Of a stretch of DNA of 64,000 nucleotides, positions 1 to 11,642 are shown piece after piece. How positions within the stretch are numbered: the stretch's first letter is position 1; the number at the start of each line of letters is the position of its first letter. Made by a program: the position numbers and the translations under genes. The notes beneath the pieces are model-generated. The model saw only the letters and a program-made list of their open reading frames with translations, was not told where the DNA came from and did no database searches. Source of the DNA: Curvularia sp. ZM96 (Eukaryota > Ascomycota > Dothideomycetes > Pleosporales > Pleosporaceae); NCBI GenBank assembly GCA_022457065.1, contig JAJGBQ010000006.1, positions 558,001 to 622,000 on the forward strand. Direction: 5' to 3'.

Positions 1-1
1 C

Positions 2-370
2 TCTTACGTCAACATGGCAGACTCTGATCTGGCTTCACTCGTACATGAGACATCATCAGGTCCCACTCAAGCATCGACGAGCTCCAAAAATACAACCATA
101 GACGACCTCATGAAGCAGTACTTCGAGTCTGTCGAAGAGAACTTCCCCAGCATCGTTGCTAACGTTGTTCGAACCACAGGCAAACTCCAAGCGCGCCCCG
201 ATGCACTCTCCGATCCAAAATGTAGCTTGTGCAGCATGCCCGTTCCTGAAGGGCGTTTTGGCATCCACGGTTGGGGTGGCGATCAACACGACAGCAACAG
301 CGCTGAATCTGAGAACACCAGACGCAATATTTGTTATGGATGTACAAGATCGTTGCCTAAAGCCGTTTGA
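2..370 (+). CDS. CTU2/NCS2-like cytoplasmic tRNA 2-thiolation protein, C-terminal part (5' truncated by window edge)
   Basis: The frame is open from the left edge (the codons before the first ATG at 14 read Ser-Tyr-Val-Asn), so this is the 3' end of a longer gene and not a complete 118-residue protein. The segment around residues 30-60 (EENFPSIVANVVRTTGKL) and two CxxC pairs (CSLC near residue 70, CYGC near residue 108) match what I know of the C-terminus of CTU2/NCS2. That protein works with the CTU1/NCS6 thiolase in making the 2-thio group on wobble uridine of cytosolic Lys, Glu and Gln tRNAs. The cysteine pairs probably bind zinc (inference). The rest of the protein lies outside the window, so the assignment rests on this tail alone. 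Confidence 0.65.
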   Translation, partial: SYVNMADSDLASLVHETSSGPTQASTSSKNTTIDDLMKQYFESVEENFPSIVANVVRTTGKLQARPDALSDPKCSLCSMPVPEGRFGIHGWGGDQHDSNSAESENTRRNICYGCTRSLPKAV

Positions 371-531
371 ACACGCGGATCTACTAGGAGAAACAGAAGC
401 TCGTTGTATGAAAATACACTAGACACCTGATACACCGGTCCATTCAGCAAGCCGATCCTACCCACTTGTACTTCGCTGTAGTGTCGAGCTCAAATTCCGA
501 TCCAGCATGCCCTTATTCGCCATTGAGCTGA

Positions 532-1017
532 ACCCATTGTTGGCATCGCTGTCATATTGTACTCTACAGGCTTCCATCAACACCTGGACCCGTTTGCGAG
601 TCGAATGCATTGATTCTGCCAAAAAAAGGAGGCACAGTCGATCCGATTTTCAGAAGGAGGCTTCAACGAAAATTACGGCATCCACATCTAGACCACCCAC
701 CCAACACAGCGCACTCAAATCGAATACACGACTTAAAGAAAGCAGTACTTGCCAAGGCCACTCTTTGTTTTGCCCATTTTGCTGTCAGGCACGAATCAGG
801 ACGTTTGTCGTTATTGCATGGACTGAGACTACAACTTCTAGTACAACGACTTGTAGGGCGAGCTCTTGTCTCGTGAAAACGGGAACGCGACAAGAACCTA
901 TTGAGTGCGTTACGCACGTTCGTACATCCTACAATAGACAAAGAAATAGTTTATGATTTTGTACCGGGATATACATCAAAAGGCTGTCGATGCGAGCGGA
1001 TACTAGAGGACATTTAG
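532..1017 (+). pseudogene. Degraded reading frame of unknown identity, broken by one TGA
   Basis: One frame stays open from 532 to 873, meets a TGA at 874-876, then continues in the same frame to a TAG at 1015-1017. The part after the stop (TFVHPTIDKEIVYDFVPGY, then a Cys-Arg-Cys) looks like protein and not random translation. The part before it includes ESNALILPKKGGTVDP. There is no in-frame ATG near the beginning. I do not recognise the family. A C-to-T change of CGA to TGA would explain the stop, but this is inference. It could also be chance: 160 codons with one stop is not rare enough to be proof. Confidence 0.3.
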
Positions 1018-1179
1018 ACCATGCATTGTACTGTTACTCCTTATATTGTAACACTCTATCAAGAATAGCCAACACTTGATTTATCTTTCTCCACAAAACG
1101 ATAGACGTATTGAGATCTAAACGCTGTCTCTATCACTCCACTCAGTCTATCTCTACATCTACCCTCTTCCCCCACCAAT

Positions 1180-4100
1180 CTAAGCATCCAACCCATCCCT
1201 CTCAACCAACCACCTCACCACCTCCACAATCTCCGCTTCGTGCTTACTAATCCCTTTACCAGGCTCCTTCACCATGCCCTCTAGCACCTTATCCAGCATG
1301 CCCCTCAACCGGCTCACCAGCACGCCTATCCTCGCCCACCCCCTAAGTCGAATCCACTCATCCACCACCAACCCACGCCCCAGCGTATCTACCTGAATCT
1401 TACCCGCAAACATGAGCAAGCTATACGCATTGAACGGCGTGATATCCCTTATAAACACCTTACTCGTCGCCATCTTGTTAAAGTACGCAATAAATGACGC
1501 ATTGTGCGGGAACGTCTGACTGGAAAAGAGTGTGGACGACGGGTGCACAAAGACACGTCCGTTTTCCTGGTTGAAGTATTTGATTTCACGGGCTGAGGGG
1601 TCGAGTTCGACGGCGCCAGCTATGCCTGCGGCGAATTTCTTGTCGGGAAGCTGTATGCGTGCTATTTGTGGGTTGAAGGAGCCCGCAATGAGAGCACGCA
1701 AGAGGGCATCATTCGCGTTGTGTTTGTTGTAAGTGGATGCGGTGGAGGGGTTGGCTGAGGAGTAGTGTGTGGGAATAAAGGAAATCTCTTTTAGGGATGA
1801 GAGATACTGTGTGCGATTTGAGGCAATGTCGAACATGGTTTGCGGCGATAGACGGTTGTCTTGACACCAGAAGCGGAGGTCGCGCGATGATATGCCTTTG
1901 CTGCGGAGGGCAGACCATTGTTCGTACGCCCGAAGGTCCACCAAGAGATCGCCTTGGTTGTTAGAAAACGAAGAACGGAGGCGGTCAAACTCGTTCCGTG
2001 TTTCTTGATCGCGATCTCGCGGTGATATGAACGGACTGCGTGCAGTCAGGATGGAAGCAATGGTTAATGCAGCTTCAAGACAACCAAAAGTCGCACCATA
2101 CACCAGGAGTTTGCCTAGACGGAGATCTGCTGGGATCATAGACATATGCCGACCGAGAGCAGTCAGCTCATCGTCAGTGATGGCTCCCATTTGAGATAAC
2201 ATGCGAACTGCTCCCTCTACCGCCGTGCTCTCCGGTGGCGTTAGCGCTGAAGCAAGGAATCCAGACACATCTTGTACACCCATAGCCTTGATTGACAGGC
2301 ACATCTGCTCGAGCGGCACACGACGAATCTCAGGATCAGGGCGCTCCATCATCTTCGCTTCAGCATTGCGAGTGTATAGCTTGTAGCAGTCACCTGCTCG
2401 TACACGTCCTGCTCGACCACGCCGTTGCTTGCACGCTGCCCTTGAAGCCCACGTCTCGGCGAGACGGACCATGTTATTCTGTGGGTCGTAGCTCGTTTCT
2501 TTGACTCTGCCCGTATCAATGACGGCGACGATATCCTCAATCGTAATGGATGTCTCAGCAACGTTGGTACACGCAATGACCTTTCGTTTGCCATGGGGTG
2601 CAGGAGGGAATACTCGTTTCTGTTCAATTGGCAAAAGCAATGCATGAAGCGGCAGGGCATGCAGATTGGCAAACTGGCTTAGTGCCTGTAGAGTTCGATC
2701 TATCTCCATGGTACCAGGCAGGAAGATCAAGATACCACCATCTTTGGATCCGAGCTGATGATCGATGTGACGTACTGTTTCAGCAATGAGGTCATAATTG
2801 ATACCGAATCCGATGCTTCGAAGGTTCGCAGAGAAAGATTTGTCTCCCGAGTCCTCTTCCTCGCCCGTTGCGTAGCCTTTGAATCCTGTGAAGTGAAGGA
2901 TATCGTCGAGGTAGTAGTCAGTTACAGGATGGGTGCGACCTTCAATCTCAACACGGCCTACTGGTCCTACATCCTTGAAGTAGGTTTCGAAAATGGCGGC
3001 ATCAAGTGTGGCGCTCATCAGAATGACCTTAAGATCTTTGCGCGTCTGCAAGATCTGACGCAGCAGAACCAGCAAGAAATCGGTATCCAAACTGCGCTCG
3101 TGTACTTCATCTACGACAACATGACTGACGTCTGCCAGTGCAGCAACAACGTCATCAGCATTTCCACCTGAAGTTTGAAGTCGTCTAAGCAGAACACCAG
3201 TTGTGACAAACGTAATCTTGGTGGTACCAGGCTTCTGTTTCGACTCTCCACGTATAGTATAACCAATTTCATCGCCGACCTGAGAGCATCGTTCATCGGC
3301 GACGCGATCAGCAAGACCGAGAGCAGAAATTCGACGAGGTTGTGTGCAGATGATATTCGCGACAGCGCCGAGCTGTCGCTGTATCAAGTCGTCCAGGACA
3401 AACTGAACTGATTGGGTCGATTTTCCTGAACCAGTCTCGCCAGAGATGATGGTGACATTGCAACGATTAACAGTGTGCACAATTTCTTCTTTAAGGCGCC
3501 AAGCCGGCAGCGATTTTCGGACATCCATCATCTTTTGTTGGGCCGGAGTATCTTGCTTAGCTCGCCATGCGGCCAGTACATTTTGGCTTGCAGGGCTCGC
3601 CGGTGTCCAGTCAATAGGTTTTCGAGGCCTGCCCTTTGTCCTTCGTTTTTGACTTTGTTGTTGGGACGTATGGTCCGCTGCTGCCAGACCGGAAGACACG
3701 TCTGATAATCTTCCTGGGTTTTGGAAGATGTTACCAGCATTCGTTTGGATCCAGTCCACGATATCATATACCATGGGCATGCCAATGAAGTTGGCTTCAG
3801 CATGTAGGAGGGCTTGTCTGATAATGCTTAAGCGAATGTAGGCTGGGATGGCTGCTTCGAAAGTGATTATGGGTACAACAGCGGGGTATGGGCCAAAAGG
3901 CTTTCTGACTTGTAGGATGAGTCGTTTTCCTTGTTGCTTAACGTCGAGTTCGATGCGGCACGCTTCCGGAGTGGGCCGTGAAAAGAGACGATCGTATATC
4001 GCTTCGAGCGATGACATTTCCACTTCCCATGGATCATCTTCAGCTGCGTCCTCTGATGTGATATCTGAAAGTGAAAGGTCCGCCAGTTCTTGCATGATGG

Positions 4101-5392
4101 AATTATCATCATCGTTCGGCCGAAGAAGGCGCGCTTGCAAGAGTGCCGCAGCCTTTCTTTCATCACCACCTTGGCTATCGTATGCCTCCTCGCATAGATC
4201 CACGGAGTACCCAGCAGCTGCAAGGCGTTTTACAGCCCCTTCACGCTTGAGGTTGGAGCTGGCCATACTAACACCAGCTACATAACCCTCGGGTAAAGAC
4301 CAGGATGGTAGATCGTCCTCTGGCACGTGAATGAGGAGCCACTCGATGATTTCTTCGCGGTCTTTGCAGATGTCGGCTGCTTCTTCAACGTGGCTTTTTC
4401 GGAACCCAAGCTCAGTGATTTCCTCCACCAGCTTGGCCTTAGTAGCAACGTCCAGCTCGACCCCGTTGGGGTTCCAGAGTGCATCACGACGTATCAAACG
4501 CTCTGCTTCTTTTCTTGTCCGCTTTCCCAACTCAATCTTTGGCACGCGTTCCCAGCCCTTCATCAAGTTCCTACTTGGAGCAGACTCCTTCGATGCTCCA
4601 GGCATAACCGCACCTGGCTGCTGGTTATGGGCCTTCTGGGCTTCTGCCTGTTCTCTCTGCTTCTTCTCGCGCGCTTTGGCAGCTGTTTCCCTGGCCTTTT
4701 CCCGCTCCGCAAACCCAAAGAACGGGTCAGCCTCGTACATCCACCCTTTCCCTTCTTGTTCGTCCCTCTTTTTCAGCTCTGTAAACTGTCCTTTCCACAG
4801 ATCTTTGTAGGTAGGCGGAAGCATCATGTGTAGATTCTTGGCGCTAGCGACGCGAAAGAGGGTGTATGCAGCAGCAAAGTTGCGAGCTTCCACAGCGGTA
4901 GGCTGGTGGGCTTGCTCCTCAAGCTCGGCGGGGATTTTGATCGGCGGCAGAGTCGTCGTCTCTCGTGTCTTTGGGTTCACTTTGGACAACACCACAGCAT
5001 AGGCAAAGTGTTTATCGCCATCCTTGCGCTGCGAACCATCAGCGCTGATATAGCCAAGTTTGAACACAGTTCCCTACAATGCGATAATCAGGCTTACTCC
5101 ACTGCTGCTTCTGAAAATGTTCAGACAATAGATTTACGGGCAGTTTCCCGGTCCACGAGGCACCTGCAATTAAGGTACGGGTATCCGGTCTTTTTGGTCC
5201 ATCTTCAGTTGGCGTTACTGCTCCTCCCTTGCCTTTTCCTTTGCTCCCATTCGGCGCTGCGTCTCCGCCGGAGCTTTCGCCCTTTTTCTTCTTGGCTTTG
5301 CCATCGCCAAACACGATGAAGCTTGTGTCCTCCTCAGGCGGCACTGATTTCTTGGTAGGTTTACCGCGCGGTGGATGTGGGTTTTTCGGCAT
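1180..5392 (-). CDS. DEVH-box ATP-dependent RNA helicase, DHX57/YLR419W type with UBA-like and RWD domains
   Basis: Two exons on the minus strand, 5392-5078 and 5028-1180, give 1387 aa, close to human DHX57 and yeast YLR419W. The order is a basic, Gly/Lys-rich N-terminus; SWTGK...KQQWSKPDY (about 80-104), conserved in this family; two UBA-like stretches (about 300-345 and 367-407); an RWD domain (about 437-537); motif I GETGSGKST (635-643); motif II DEVH (745-748); motif III SATLD; then TNVAETSITI and QRRGRAGR (motifs V and VI). HA2 and OB-fold regions follow. The 49-nt intron (5077-5029) has GTAGGG, a CTGAT branch site and TTCGCAG, and restores the frame as KPDYRI-RKDGDK. Such helicases unwind RNA using ATP; the exact substrate of this subtype is not settled. 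Confidence 0.9.
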
Positions 5393-6129
5393 GATATCGG
5401 AACAGGAATAGGTTGTCGTGTCTAACACTCTCCATGAACACAAATGCGTGATTCGGAAGGGGTAGTGATGGACAAAGGTGTCTCGTATGTGTGTCGGCGG
5501 GGAAGTGCGCTCGCGCTAATGGAAAGGCTCAATCGCCAGCAGTTTCCGGCCAGTTTGTTGGATACCCGCTCCGAAGATGAGCGATGGTGGGGTGTGTTGT
5601 AGCCATTTCGACTTCAGCAGCGAGTCACTTGGATGTTGCACGCAATCCGAAATTCCGATGGTTGCAGGGATGCCTCGGTACCAACGACGCGCGCGCTTGG
5701 ACCATCAGTTTGAAGAGGCATCGTCGTCACTGATAGATATCATAGCGAGTTTGAAGAGTTTTTATTGCGTGTCGGAAGCTAGTCCTTCTATTTCCTCGCC
5801 TTCGAATAGTCAACGTGATGTTGCGTTTGTCAGCACGTGATCCTTTGTTGGTTTCACTTGTGTATGTCACTTGACTAGAAGCAGCAAACCATTACCAGCA
5901 ATGCTCTGCTGCTAGCACTATTGTCAATAGCTCTGTTTTACTAGTTCGACTGTCAGGACAGAAATGCGTGTTTGGTGATGGCCCTACAACGAATAAGTCA
6001 GGCTTCGTGCATGCCAAGTATAAATGCGCGTCTCTGGCCAGCGACCACCTTCACCCACCAATGATTCGCGTTACTTACACTTCCCAGCCATATTTCTCAG
6101 CCCACACAGTTACCTGAATCGCTTCTATA
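5393..6129. other. Intergenic region upstream of the helicase
   Basis: This should hold the helicase promoter and 5' UTR. A 264-nt open frame (5577-5840) has no recognisable product and I take it as chance. No RNA gene or repeat is visible. Confidence 0.4.
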
Positions 6130-7014
6130 GTGCCAACTCTGCACTCTTCTCTTGCCATCTATGACGCTCAACATGAAGGCAGTGAAACCTTAGCGATCAA
6201 CAACATATACGTACATCGTGTACTAGCTCGGATAGCCCTACATACAATAGCAAAGTTCTTCAAACGCGACGGATTTTGTGTACCGATTTCTAAGCATAGA
6301 ACAGTCAAGAGTGGATGTTCAGTACACTTGATGGAAGCTGCTACGATGAAATATATCGCCGACCATACCTCAATTCCAGTCCCCAAAGTTTATTGCTCGT
6401 TTCTCCGCAAGAACAGAGCGTATGTTGTCATTGAGCGGATTCAAGGTCAGAGTTTGGCGGCTGCTTGGCGCAGTTTATCGCAGGACACCCTTCAGAAAAT
6501 CTTTTTGCAGTTGAAGGGGATGATACAAGAGCTCCGGTCTCTGCAGACGCCGCCTCATACGGGAGTCGAGAGCTGTACTAGCGGCTCGTTGTATGATAAA
6601 CGCCTACCATACGGTAGCCCACGCTTTGGACCTAATAAGACCGCTCAGGAGTTTCACCGCTGGCTGAGAAATGGCCTTGAAGCAGCACAAATAGGCGCTC
6701 ATGTCACTAAACAAGAAGCTGATGAACTCGAAAGCATGATCATTCAGCAGGATAGGCCGTGGCTTGAACCAGTCTTCACACATTGTGACTTGCTTCCATT
6801 TAACATGTTAGTCCGTGGGCATATGATTGTTGCAATCATTGATTGGGAATTTTCTGGGTGATATCCTCCCTACTGGGAATACACGTCGGCGTGGCGTGGA
6901 AACCTTACTAGAACTGGATGGCAAAGTACTCTGCTTTCATTACTGAACCTGTATCCCAATGAACTTAAAATGGAAAACCCGCGATGTAAGTGGTGGGGCG
7001 AATGGTACAGCTAA
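6130..7014 (+). pseudogene. Aminoglycoside phosphotransferase (APH)-like kinase, inactivated by an in-frame TGA
   Basis: The frame carries fungal APH-family features: EAATMKYIADHTSIPVPKVY, the hinge VVIERIQGQSL, the catalytic-loop pattern THCDLLPFNMLV and IIDWEFSG. Immediately after SG comes TGA (6859-6861), then the same frame continues YPPYWEYTSAW and runs to TAA at 7012-7014. Relatives usually have Gly-Trp-Tyr-Pro here, so TGA stands where TGG is expected. The open frame also begins without ATG: the first in-frame ATG is at 6331, inside the conserved domain, and an ATG at 6061 in the same frame is cut off by a TGA at 6115-6117. An unseen upstream exon is possible. The missing start and the nonsense codon together favour a recent pseudogene. 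Family members phosphorylate small hydroxylated molecules; the substrate here is unknown. Confidence 0.7.
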
Positions 7015-7883
7015 CGCGCTCCGGTCGCAGGTCAGCAGATGATGCTTTGTGCTTAGTAGGCTTGCGATAAGGGAGCGGTGGCATTGTTGTCGCATCGAGC
7101 AGCTAGCTGTGCATGAAGCAAAGGATATGATCGATGACTCGAGTCGCCCTCCCAGCCTGGCGGCAACCCGATTACCACGTGAAGTTAGCAACGATGTAGC
7201 TGGCAGTAGCGCGTATACCCTTGTTTCTACATCAATGACAAAAAGGCAAGCTTTGCTAGATACTATATAAGCGTTACAAGAACTGCTTACCTTAGTTTTT
7301 AGGTTCCAATCTGCAAATTGCATAAACTCCTATGGGTTTAATTCCAATATTTCTTGCGTTATGTTTATGCAAGAACTATAGTTTCTTGTACCGTTTTTCC
7401 CAAGCGATCTTATTGTAAGACGTAATTAAACCTAATTCTTAGCGTTTGATAGACAAACTTTTCGCATCGTATAATAAGCAGAGGTGGTTCAGCCGAGGAG
7501 AACCACCGAAGTCGTTGCAGATGGCTTTTATATGTATTCCATGGATGCGCCCCGAAATAACCCAGCAGAGGGTGATATCTATTCATTTGTTGCTGTCCCT
7601 CATTCTAAAAAGAGCGGTGCATTGCACGGATGCAGTGCAGCACACATCACTGCGTTCAACATCACAAACATTCGCGGGCAATTGAGTTCCGGAATGTACG
7701 AAGTATACATACTTGACATGGATCTTGATTACTTCTCATGCTTGGGTCTGTCGTAGCGTACCTGCGCATGACCAGTCATTACTGTGCTGTGCAACTTATA
7801 TTCGCATCTCTGCCGTCTTTTTTAGGTTCTCCAATTCCATCGTCACCAACATATCTTGAAACTTCCGACCAGGTAAATCTTGC
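7015..7883. other. AT-rich intergenic DNA with a short unassigned ORF
   Basis: About 7270-7450 is AT-rich. An ATG frame at 7532-7756 encodes 74 residues (contains SKKSGALHGCSAAHITAF) that I cannot assign; it may be a relic or chance. An 8-bp inverted repeat, GGTGGTTC at 7483-7490 and GAACCACC at 7500-7507, flanks a 9-nt loop just upstream of it. Confidence 0.3.
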
Positions 7884-9507
7884 ATGCAGTTCATCATGAC
7901 AAAAAGCTGGAGGAGTCTCGTTCTTGTAGCCTTGTCTACCACGCACAGCGTAGCAGCAAACATATTGCAAGATAGAAGCGTTGACCTACCCGTTGCCGAA
8001 CACGTCATTCCTCTTCATCGTCTGTCTTCTTCTCAGCTCTCTGGTCGAAACGAACTCCTCTCAAGCAGAGACATCCCTTTTTCACAGCACTCTACTAGTC
8101 TACGTAATGCCCGCGATATCTTTGGCGTCGACGTTCAGATCGGAGATACAGTATCGACTCTGAGTTTCGATACAGGGGCTCCGTTTACATGGGTTGTTGG
8201 CCCAGGGGCTGAATGCGTAGGTATCGATGGGAAACGATTGTCAGTACCCTACACCTGGTAATTACTCACCTGACCACTGTACCTGACTAACCGTTGTTTG
8301 GTCTTGTTATATATATAGAAACCAAGATACGTGCCCATTCACTACATACAGCACTTCCAATTTCTCTGGAGGCAAGATAAACGGCCCAATCTTGAACATT
8401 ACCTATGGAGACGGGACCGGTCCTTCAGGTCCACGAGGTTACGAGAAAGTCAGCTTGGCCGGAATCCATGTTGATCGACAGGAGATAGCCATTGCCAATC
8501 ACGTCAAAGACCAGGAATGGTCAACAAAGCGGATAGGCGGTAACATGGGTCTGTCATGCACTACTTGGCGTTTCGTTGGCGCACGTTCTCACTGTGCTGA
8601 CCGTTCACAGGGTTTTCGTTTCCAAATACCGATACTCAGAAGCTCGAGGCAAATTTTTCCTACGTAAGTGTTCTGATGTGCCAATACTAATAAGCAATGA
8701 GCTGGGTTAACCTCCCGTGTAGACACCGTGGGTTTTCACAGCTTATGAACAAGGCCTGATTAATCCTCCCGTTTTCTCTGTCGCCCTGAACCCTCGTTCC
8801 AAAGATCCAGCAGACTTCGTCGACAATGGTGTGCTAGCGATTGGGGGCCTGCCACCCAATGTGCAAACTATTGGATCGTGGGCAATTACGCCAGTGATAA
8901 GTAATTTTGCAGATGGAGTGATACGATACTGGACCATCATACCGGATGGATTTATAGTCAAGTCGAAGCAGTCAGTATCTCTATGCATAGTGCGTCCTGG
9001 TTGCATGCTAACTAACTGGGCGTGAAATAGGGATCCACAAGGCAAGTTTGTGGAATGGACTCAGCAAGCGGGATACATGCCTGGACTCCGTACATTGCAG
9101 GTTGACTCAGGTTCTTGTGGCGTCGTACTTCCACAAGCATATATCGACGAGATCTATAAGTCGATTGATCCAGCTCCTTTCAAGGTAGATGGTCAGGGTT
9201 GGGTTGCTAACTGCAATGTAAGTGTGCATGTCAAACAAACAAAATATTGGCTAGGCGCTAATACAATCTCCAGGCATCTTATGCCGGTGCGGGTGTAAGA
9301 ATTGGAGGTGTCGATATTTTCCTCGATCGCGCTACAGTCATAACATCGCAGTTTGGAGAAGATCTCGAACCTGGCCAGTGCTTTCTTGGTGTATATGCAG
9401 GCAGTTACCTCCTTGGATCCAATTTCCTTAGAAATGCTGTAGCGGTGCATGATATGACTAAAGGGAAGGAAAGAACGCTGTTCAAACAACGAGTGTTTGC
9501 TAACTAA
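7884..9507 (+). CDS. Secreted pepsin-like aspartic protease (family A1), first intron uncertain
   Basis: An N-terminal signal peptide (hydrophobic SLVLVALSTTHSVAA) precedes a propeptide and a two-lobed pepsin fold. The first active-site motif is SFDTGAPFTWV and the second is VDSGSCGVV; both fit the family pattern, though DTGS/DTGT are commoner. GVLAIGGLPP and a C-terminal YLLGSNFLRNAVAVHD are also typical. Exons 2-6 resolve well: to 8548, 8611-8663, 8723-8970, 9031-9217 and 9274-9507, all with good donors, branch sites and acceptors and a continuous frame. The exon 1/2 junction is the problem. The obvious pair (donor 8258, acceptor 8318, 61 nt, with CTAAC) joins TG to A and makes a TGA codon. 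A frame-keeping alternative uses donor 8221 and acceptor 8326. The gene may be functional with the odd splice, or a young pseudogene. Confidence 0.7.
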
Positions 9508-10096
9508 GTTTCAACGAGGGAGTTGAAGGGAATGAGGAAGTGCAGCAGGCGTCAGCGTGTAGCCGTTGCATAGTGTAGAGAAATCGTTGTCCAGCTATAC
9601 ACTATAACAATTCAAGATACTGTTTGCTCCGTGCTTACTACCATGAAATAACAAGATTGAAGAAAAGAATCCAGATTGCGCCCATTTTCTCTATCAAGGG
9701 CACGTGATGGGTCATGTGACCCTTCCCTCGTATGATTATGTGAGCAAGTAGGAGGTATGGAAAGCTGACTTGGAATTGAGATTTTTTCCTTTGCCTTCTT
9801 CTTCTGTACGACAGGCAAATTCAAACTCATTCACCAGGCCTCTCCACCCATAACACTTTATGTATAACTACCTGACGCAAGCAGCAGCCTAACTACATTT
9901 AGCTAGGGCCTAATTTTGGACCCTAGCCATAGCAAACCATCTACAAAAGACGGCCTGCCAGCTGATCTTGCATGTTAGCTGCTTCATCACCTGTCCTCTT
10001 TCATATGGTACAGCCTCCTCTACTCTGTCTTGAGCAGTTTTAAAAGGCGACTACAGTAATTCAGTATTTTTTAGTGGCTTCATGGTCTGAGTAGTC
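9508..10096. other. Intergenic region
   Basis: This stretch lies between the protease and the aprataxin-like gene and probably holds a 3' UTR and a promoter. No gene, RNA or repeat is recognised. Confidence 0.4.
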
Positions 10097-11146
10097 ATGT
10101 CCTCCAATGACTCCCACGACTCCAACGCGCAGCCCTGCGAAGCCCTCACTACAAAAGAGAGACTGGGGACGGAACAACCCAATCAGCCCCAATCTACTGT
10201 AGAGGGTGCCTCTCAAAAGCGCCCCAATGCATGTGTGTTCCTGCCTAGTCCATTCAATCCACCCAATAACCTCAACTTACAATGCAGTCACAGAACTCAT
10301 GTCGCAGTCCAAGAAACAAAAACCGCCAGTGCCCGCCTCCGACACTCCAGGAGTGTCGAAGACCAGTAGAACTTCAAAAGGCTGGGATCCACGTGATGGA
10401 CTGGGCGTATACATCGAAGCTCCCGAGAAGAATCCAGAGGGAAGAGTATTAGAATACGATGACGACTTTGTTGTGATAACCGACAAATACCCAAAAGCAA
10501 GGTTCGTCTTTTTGAAGTCTGCTTTGTTGAAGATATAAGGAGAAGTTATGGATAAGGTACTAACACGCAATACAGCGTTCATCTCCTCCTCATCCCGCGA
10601 AAGCGCACTTACTATACTCAACACCCCCTGCACGCCCTATCAACCGATTTAGCTTTTCTAGAGACAGTAAGAAGCCGCATCACGCGCCTCGTAGACCTCG
10701 CAGCGTACGAGCTACGCCGTCAGTACGGTGAGCACAGCGTCTCGGACGCACCGTACAATACCGCCCTCGAAGCCCTCATGTCAACGGCGGACCCGCCTTC
10801 GCCCTCACAGCGCGCCGCCCTCCTTCCCCCAGGCCGCGACTGGACCAAAGACATCGTCACAGGCGTGCACACGCACCCATCAATGAACCACCTGCACATC
10901 CATGTCTTCAGCCGCGATATGCACTCCCCATGGATGAAGCACAAGAAGCACTATTTGAGTTTCAACACGAGCTTTCTGGTCCGCTTGGACGAATTCCCGC
11001 TCGAAGTTGGTAGCGAAAGATTTCACCCAGGTGACTGGCCGAGCTGGGACATGAAGTGTTGGCGGTGCGGGCAGAATTTCAAGAATAAGTTTTCGGCGCT
11101 CAAGGCGCACTTGGAAGAGGAGTTTCAGGAGTGGAAGAAGGAGTGA
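10097..11146 (+). CDS. Aprataxin-like DNA 5'-adenylate hydrolase (Hnt3 type): HIT domain plus C2HE zinc finger
   Basis: Three exons, 10097-10232, 10288-10501 and 10576-11146, give 306 aa. The first splice yields KRPNAFTELMSQSKK, a motif I associate with fungal Hnt3 proteins, which supports the ATG at 10097 over the internal ATG at 10299. The HIT motif is HLHIHVF, followed by RDMHSPWMKHKKHYLSF. The C-terminal finger reads CWRC...H...E (CxxC then His and Glu), the C2HE type of aprataxins. The enzyme removes AMP from DNA 5' ends left by abortive ligation and acts in the nucleus in single-strand break repair (family knowledge). The N-terminal 60 residues are disordered and poorly conserved. Confidence 0.9.
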
Positions 11147-11642
11147 GTGAGGTTCATCAGTTGGATTAGGTACAATGAAGAGAGTCTGAGAACAGCTACG
11201 GGAATGAACTGTTGTTTGCCATCGCCATTTTGGTACTATTATTTCTATAACATGTACTGAAGGGAGCGGAAAACATTTGTGATTACCGCGATCATCGTCA
11301 TACTGGTGTGTGTATTGCAGCGGTTACAAGCGCCTCTGATCTCAAGAGCCTGCAGCCACAGAGACTCAATATTGCAAGGCAGAATTTGCCATGAAATACA
11401 GGTTGTATATTTGTAAAGTACAGTGCCAGAAGCAAAGCGTGTATGATGTCGCGTGTAGAATTACCTGGCTGCGGCCCCCATGTCAGTCTAACGTCGTCCC
11501 GCTGCCGCGGCTATCTTACGTTCGCCAAGACCAAACGGCGCCCGGACGTCACTCGCCAGAAGCCACGTTCGAATTCCCCCATCCTTCTTCCACGCCCCTC
11601 TCCTTCATTCTTATCATCCCATTTTTCTGCAGCGCCCTCATC
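11147..11642. other. Intergenic region, promoter of the IRC22-like gene
   Basis: CT-rich DNA at about 11570-11640 just upstream of the next ATG is typical of fungal promoters and 5' UTRs. Nothing else is recognised. Confidence 0.4.

Noticed and set aside
3848..4833. Open frames of 145-168 codons on the plus strand inside the helicase
   Set aside because: Antisense shadows of the helicase; no motifs, no promoter signals.
7483..7507. 8-bp inverted repeat with 9-nt loop
   Set aside because: Perfect stems of this size are frequent by chance in 64 kb, and no terminator, tRNA or target-site context surrounds it.
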